DNA of 8,810 bases from Bacillota bacterium (GTDB lineage: Bacteria > Bacillota > Clostridia > Lachnospirales > Lachnospiraceae): positions 1 through 8,810 of the forward strand of contig JAEZKD010000242.1 of assembly GCA_023415655.1 (NCBI GenBank). Reading direction: 5' to 3'. Shown piece after piece: positions 7,163 through 8,810 of the stretch. The notes beneath the pieces were generated by a model. The model did not search any database. It was given only the letters and a program-made list of their open reading frames with translations, and was not told the origin of the DNA. Positions within the stretch are counted from its first letter, which is position 1. Every line of letters begins with the position of its first letter. The position numbers were made by a program, and so were the translations under genes.

Positions 7163-7741
7163 TTAAACCCTTAAGGACCCTCGAAAACCTCGACTCGAAT
7201 AATAAGATTCTGCTCCATTGTGATACAAAAATACTGTTTCATAACGACGATCACCAAAGATAGCACCACCGAGCTTTCGAATAGACTCTGGTGTTTTTAG
7301 CCAGCTCGAGGTCTTTTGATCAAAGGCACCTAATTTCTGGAGCTTTCTATATTCTTCTTCCGTTAACATCTCAATCCCCATAGCATTCGCCATATCAATC
7401 GCACTACTTTCAGGTTTGTTGGCTTTTCGCGAGACTAAAGCTTCGTTATCATAGCATAAACTTCTTCGCCCTATCGGACTTTCCAAGGAACAATCAATAA
7501 ATATATACTCATCTGAGTTGTGATCATAACCAACTACATCTGGTTCTCCTCCTGTATTCTCCATCTCATACAAAGACCACAGTTTTACGATATTTGAGGT
7601 AAGCTTTGTTTTTATAGGCTCCCATACAAGGCCTTCATGCAAAGCCATCTGCTTATCAAATCGATTCTTTAGTGTACATAGCAATTCTTCTTGTTGCTTT
7701 AACGTCAATTCTCTTCTCTCACTGTCTATCTTTCTCTGCAT
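7163..7741 (-). CDS. DUF4256 domain-containing protein
   Basis: This 192-residue soluble protein matches the DUF4256 family, whose function is unknown, over its full length. Conserved-looking blocks are TGGEPDVVGYD (63-73), YIFIDCSLESPIGRRSLCYD (79-98), SAIDMANAMGIEMLTEEEY (113-131), TSSWLKTP (144-151), LGGAIFGDRRY (157-167) and the terminal YHNGAESYYSSRGFRGSLRV. I see no signal peptide or membrane segment. The frame extends five codons upstream to a GTG at 7756, but GAGGT (7754-7750) lies 8 nt before the ATG at 7741, so the ATG is preferred. The gene lies 17 nt upstream of the GH127 gene on the same strand, a tight operon-like spacing. The strict conservation of charged and glycine residues suggests an enzyme or a binding protein, but no activity can be assigned. 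Confidence 0.88.
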   Translation of the reverse strand: MQRKIDSERRELTLKQQEELLCTLKNRFDKQMALHEGLVWEPIKTKLTSNIVKLWSLYEMENTGGEPDVVGYDHNSDEYIFIDCSLESPIGRRSLCYDNEALVSRKANKPESSAIDMANAMGIEMLTEEEYRKLQKLGAFDQKTSSWLKTPESIRKLGGAIFGDRRYETVFLYHNGAESYYSSRGFRGSLRV

Positions 7742-7840
7742 CCTATTGTACCTCACTTTCTAACTTTGAAAGCTTTCGTATCAACCCTTACACCACCAAT
7801 GATTGAAACCACTTCAAAACCGGTCTAAGATTTTCTTCAC
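7742..7840. other. Short intergenic gap between flavodoxin-domain and DUF4256 genes
   Basis: This 99-bp gap holds the GAGGT ribosome binding site of the DUF4256 gene (7750-7754), a 10-bp palindrome GAAAGCTTTC (7768-7777) and a small inverted repeat with 5-bp arms (7803-7817). I find no convincing terminator, and only weak promoter-like pairs on the minus strand. Read-through from the flavodoxin gene into DUF4256 and GH127 is therefore possible. Confidence 0.4.
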
Positions 7841-8278
7841 TTACTCCATTAACCCATGTTCTATGTTAGTGATTGCCTCAACTATACTTTCCTCTTTCTC
7901 CTTACGACCTTTTAGCATCTTTAAAAACATAGATAACAGAATTTTATCCATGCCCTTTATCTCTTTGAGTGGAAAACAGCCACCACGTAGATAAAAGAAT
8001 GGTACTCCTTGAATTTTGTTCCTTGCAATTACAGACTCCTCAGAGGGCTCTGCAGTTCTTCCTGTTCCTGAGCCACACACCGCTTTTATGTTATATTTTC
8101 TAACCTTACTCAGCCCCTGTATCTTTCCAGCTTTCATCCAACCAAGGAATATAATTTCTTCCTCTTTATTTATCTTTGAAATCTCTTTTACCGAGACAGC
8201 CTTTAAGTTTGTTTTTGCTGCAAGCATATTGGCGTACTTCTTAGTGAAACCAGTTTTTGATTCGTAAACAATTACCAT
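7841..8278 (-). CDS. Flavodoxin-domain protein (HemG-like short flavoprotein)
   Basis: This 145-residue protein begins MVIVYESKTGFTKKYA, the beta-strand and FMN phosphate-binding loop of a flavodoxin fold (S7-x-T-G-x-T12). A later YLRGGCFPLKEIKGMDKILLSMFLKMLK (96-123) resembles the corresponding part of the Flavodoxin_5 group, which includes HemG-type protoporphyrinogen oxidases and many uncharacterised clostridial proteins. It probably binds FMN and carries out electron transfer in the cytoplasm. Its partner is unknown, and a HemG role is not supported because no heme gene is nearby. In place of the usual second FMN loop it has AVCGSGTGRTAEPS (66-79). Start: ATG with AAGGAGG 9 nt upstream, unambiguous. 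A promoter with an extended -10 lies about 90 nt upstream. Confidence 0.8.
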   Translation of the reverse strand: MVIVYESKTGFTKKYANMLAAKTNLKAVSVKEISKINKEEEIIFLGWMKAGKIQGLSKVRKYNIKAVCGSGTGRTAEPSEESVIARNKIQGVPFFYLRGGCFPLKEIKGMDKILLSMFLKMLKGRKEKEESIVEAITNIEHGLME

Positions 8279-8326
8279 TGAAAAACACCTCCTTATTGAT
8301 AGCTCATTGGATAAACAGAAACGTTT

Positions 8327-8345
8327 ATACGGTACGTTACCATAT
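8327..8345 (-). promoter_or_regulatory. Small hairpin in the 5' leader of the flavodoxin-domain gene
   Basis: ATATGGTA and TACCGTAT (minus strand) pair as 8 bp, including one U-G, around a 3-nt loop. The element lies about 15-30 nt into the predicted leader transcript. It may be an operator or an mRNA-stabilising hairpin; with such a small size, chance is possible. Confidence 0.3.
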
Positions 8346-8364
8346 CACTCCCATTTATTCCCTT

Positions 8365-8393
8365 ATTATACCACTAATATGTAGCGTTGTCTT
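8365..8393 (-). promoter_or_regulatory. Promoter of the flavodoxin-domain gene (and possibly DUF4256-GH127)
   Basis: On the minus strand a consensus -10 TATAAT (8370-8365) is preceded by TGG, giving an extended -10 (TGnTATAAT). A weak -35, AAGACA (8393-8388), lies 17 nt upstream. The predicted leader is about 80 nt long. Confidence 0.7.
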
Positions 8394-8405
8394 ATGATAT
8401 TTTAG

Positions 8406-8450
8406 AAAAAAGAGCCAATAACTATGATTTCACTCACTGTTATCGGCTCT
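8406..8450 (-). terminator. Intrinsic terminator of the SDR gene
   Basis: On the minus strand AGAGCCGATAAC (8450-8439) pairs with GTTATTGGCTCT (8422-8411), 12 bp with one G-U, around a 16-nt loop. It is followed by a run of T (8410-8406). It begins 10 nt after the stop codon of the SDR gene and ends before the flavodoxin-gene promoter. Confidence 0.85.
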
Positions 8451-8460
8451 GCATAATCCT

Positions 8461-8810
8461 TTATCTGCCCAAAATCTCCATTTTTGCTTTTTCAAGTGCA
8501 GCAATGATACGATCGCACCATTCGTCAAATTCCCTATCTTCCTGTCGACATTCCTCATTTTGCATGATATAATCAATCGCTTCTTTGACGCCAGAATCAA
8601 ACCGGATCGTTGCAGTAAAATCAGGAACAGCTCTTTTAATCTTTGAATTATCAAATACCACTGAATTTGCTTTATCTCCAATCAAGCTTCCAGTGAAATC
8701 ATACTTTCCCACTGCCGCAAGAAATTCAGAAGGAACATAATATGGCTTAAACTCTACACCAAGGCAATCGGCTATTGTTTTATAAATCTGATTCCAGGTA
8801 AGGCTTTCAT
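8461..8810 (-). CDS. NAD-dependent epimerase/dehydratase-type SDR protein, C-terminal part
   Basis: Only the last 115 or so codons are inside the window; the frame is open through the right edge and ends in TAA at 8463-8461. The visible sequence starts (D)ESLTWNQIYKTIADCLGV and continues GSLIGDKANSVVFDNSKIKRAVPDF. This matches the C-terminal substrate-side region of a clostridial group of extended short-chain dehydrogenases annotated as NAD-dependent epimerase/dehydratase. The NAD-binding Rossmann part and the catalytic Tyr-x-x-x-Lys lie outside the window, so the reaction and substrate cannot be named; sugar-nucleotide or related substrates are typical. A GTG at 8712 could look like a start but is internal, since coding homology continues upstream of it. 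The gene ends with its own terminator and is a separate unit from the flavodoxin gene. Confidence 0.85.
   Translation of the reverse strand, partial: ESLTWNQIYKTIADCLGVEFKPYYVPSEFLAAVGKYDFTGSLIGDKANSVVFDNSKIKRAVPDFTATIRFDSGVKEAIDYIMQNEECRQEDREFDEWCDRIIAALEKAKMEILGR

Noticed and set aside
7742..7756. GTG start five codons upstream for the DUF4256 gene
   Set aside because: The GAGGT ribosome binding site lies within this extension at the right distance for the ATG at 7741, and no other SD precedes the GTG.
8016..8267. Plus-strand open frame of 83 codons opposite the flavodoxin-domain gene
   Set aside because: It is a shadow of the flavodoxin-domain gene, which has a strong ribosome binding site and a recognisable FMN loop.
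7841..8278. Assigning the flavodoxin-domain protein as HemG protoporphyrinogen oxidase
   Set aside because: Resemblance is at the level of the wider flavodoxin group, and no heme-synthesis gene is nearby, so the specific name is not justified.
8430..8681. Minus-strand frame overlapping the SDR gene end in another phase
   Set aside because: The frame ending at 8461 carries clear SDR family sequence continuing to the window edge; this alternative frame has none and runs into the terminator hairpin.

Overview
The window is AT-rich, with strong AGGAGG-type ribosome binding sites and Firmicute protein families. It looks like the chromosome of a plant-polysaccharide-using Clostridia, probably a Lachnospiraceae relative of Lachnoclostridium. 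The genus is inferred from protein resemblance, not from a marker gene. Most genes lie on the minus strand; only the TetR regulator is on the plus strand. I see no RNA gene, CRISPR array, insertion sequence or prophage.

Left part (1-800): the 5' two-thirds or so of a DUF1538 membrane protein gene (minus strand) runs off the left edge. Its leader carries a likely promoter, a 13-bp palindrome just after the -10 box, and a 12-codon ORF with its own Shine-Dalgarno. A strong hairpin terminator at 757-800 separates it from the next unit.

Middle (859-5072): an ABC exporter of the MacB/FtsX type, ATPase then permease (minus strand), is divergent from a TetR-family regulator (plus strand). The 156-bp gap holds two back-to-back sigma-70-type promoters with ideal 17-bp spacing. 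Three inverted repeats sharing a TTGTTG/CAACA core sit in or beside them, so the TetR protein probably represses both its own gene and the exporter. The permease has a long charged coiled coil in its first extracellular domain.

Right part (5128-8278): three minus-strand genes in the order flavodoxin-domain protein, DUF4256 protein, GH127 beta-L-arabinofuranosidase. The last two are 17 bp apart and surely cotranscribed. The flavodoxin gene may head the same transcript, as no terminator is seen in the 99-bp gap. The GH127 enzyme has all expected catalytic and zinc-ligand residues and no signal peptide, so it should split imported arabino-oligosaccharides in the cytoplasm. A long hairpin lies between the convergent TetR and GH127 genes.

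Right edge (8461-8810): the 3' end of an NAD-dependent epimerase/dehydratase-type SDR gene, followed by an intrinsic terminator.

Overall this is a fairly ordinary chromosomal region. The points most worth a second look are the coiled-coil exporter with its dense operator region, the DUF4256-GH127 pairing, and the small leader ORF. I do not see a convincing new system.
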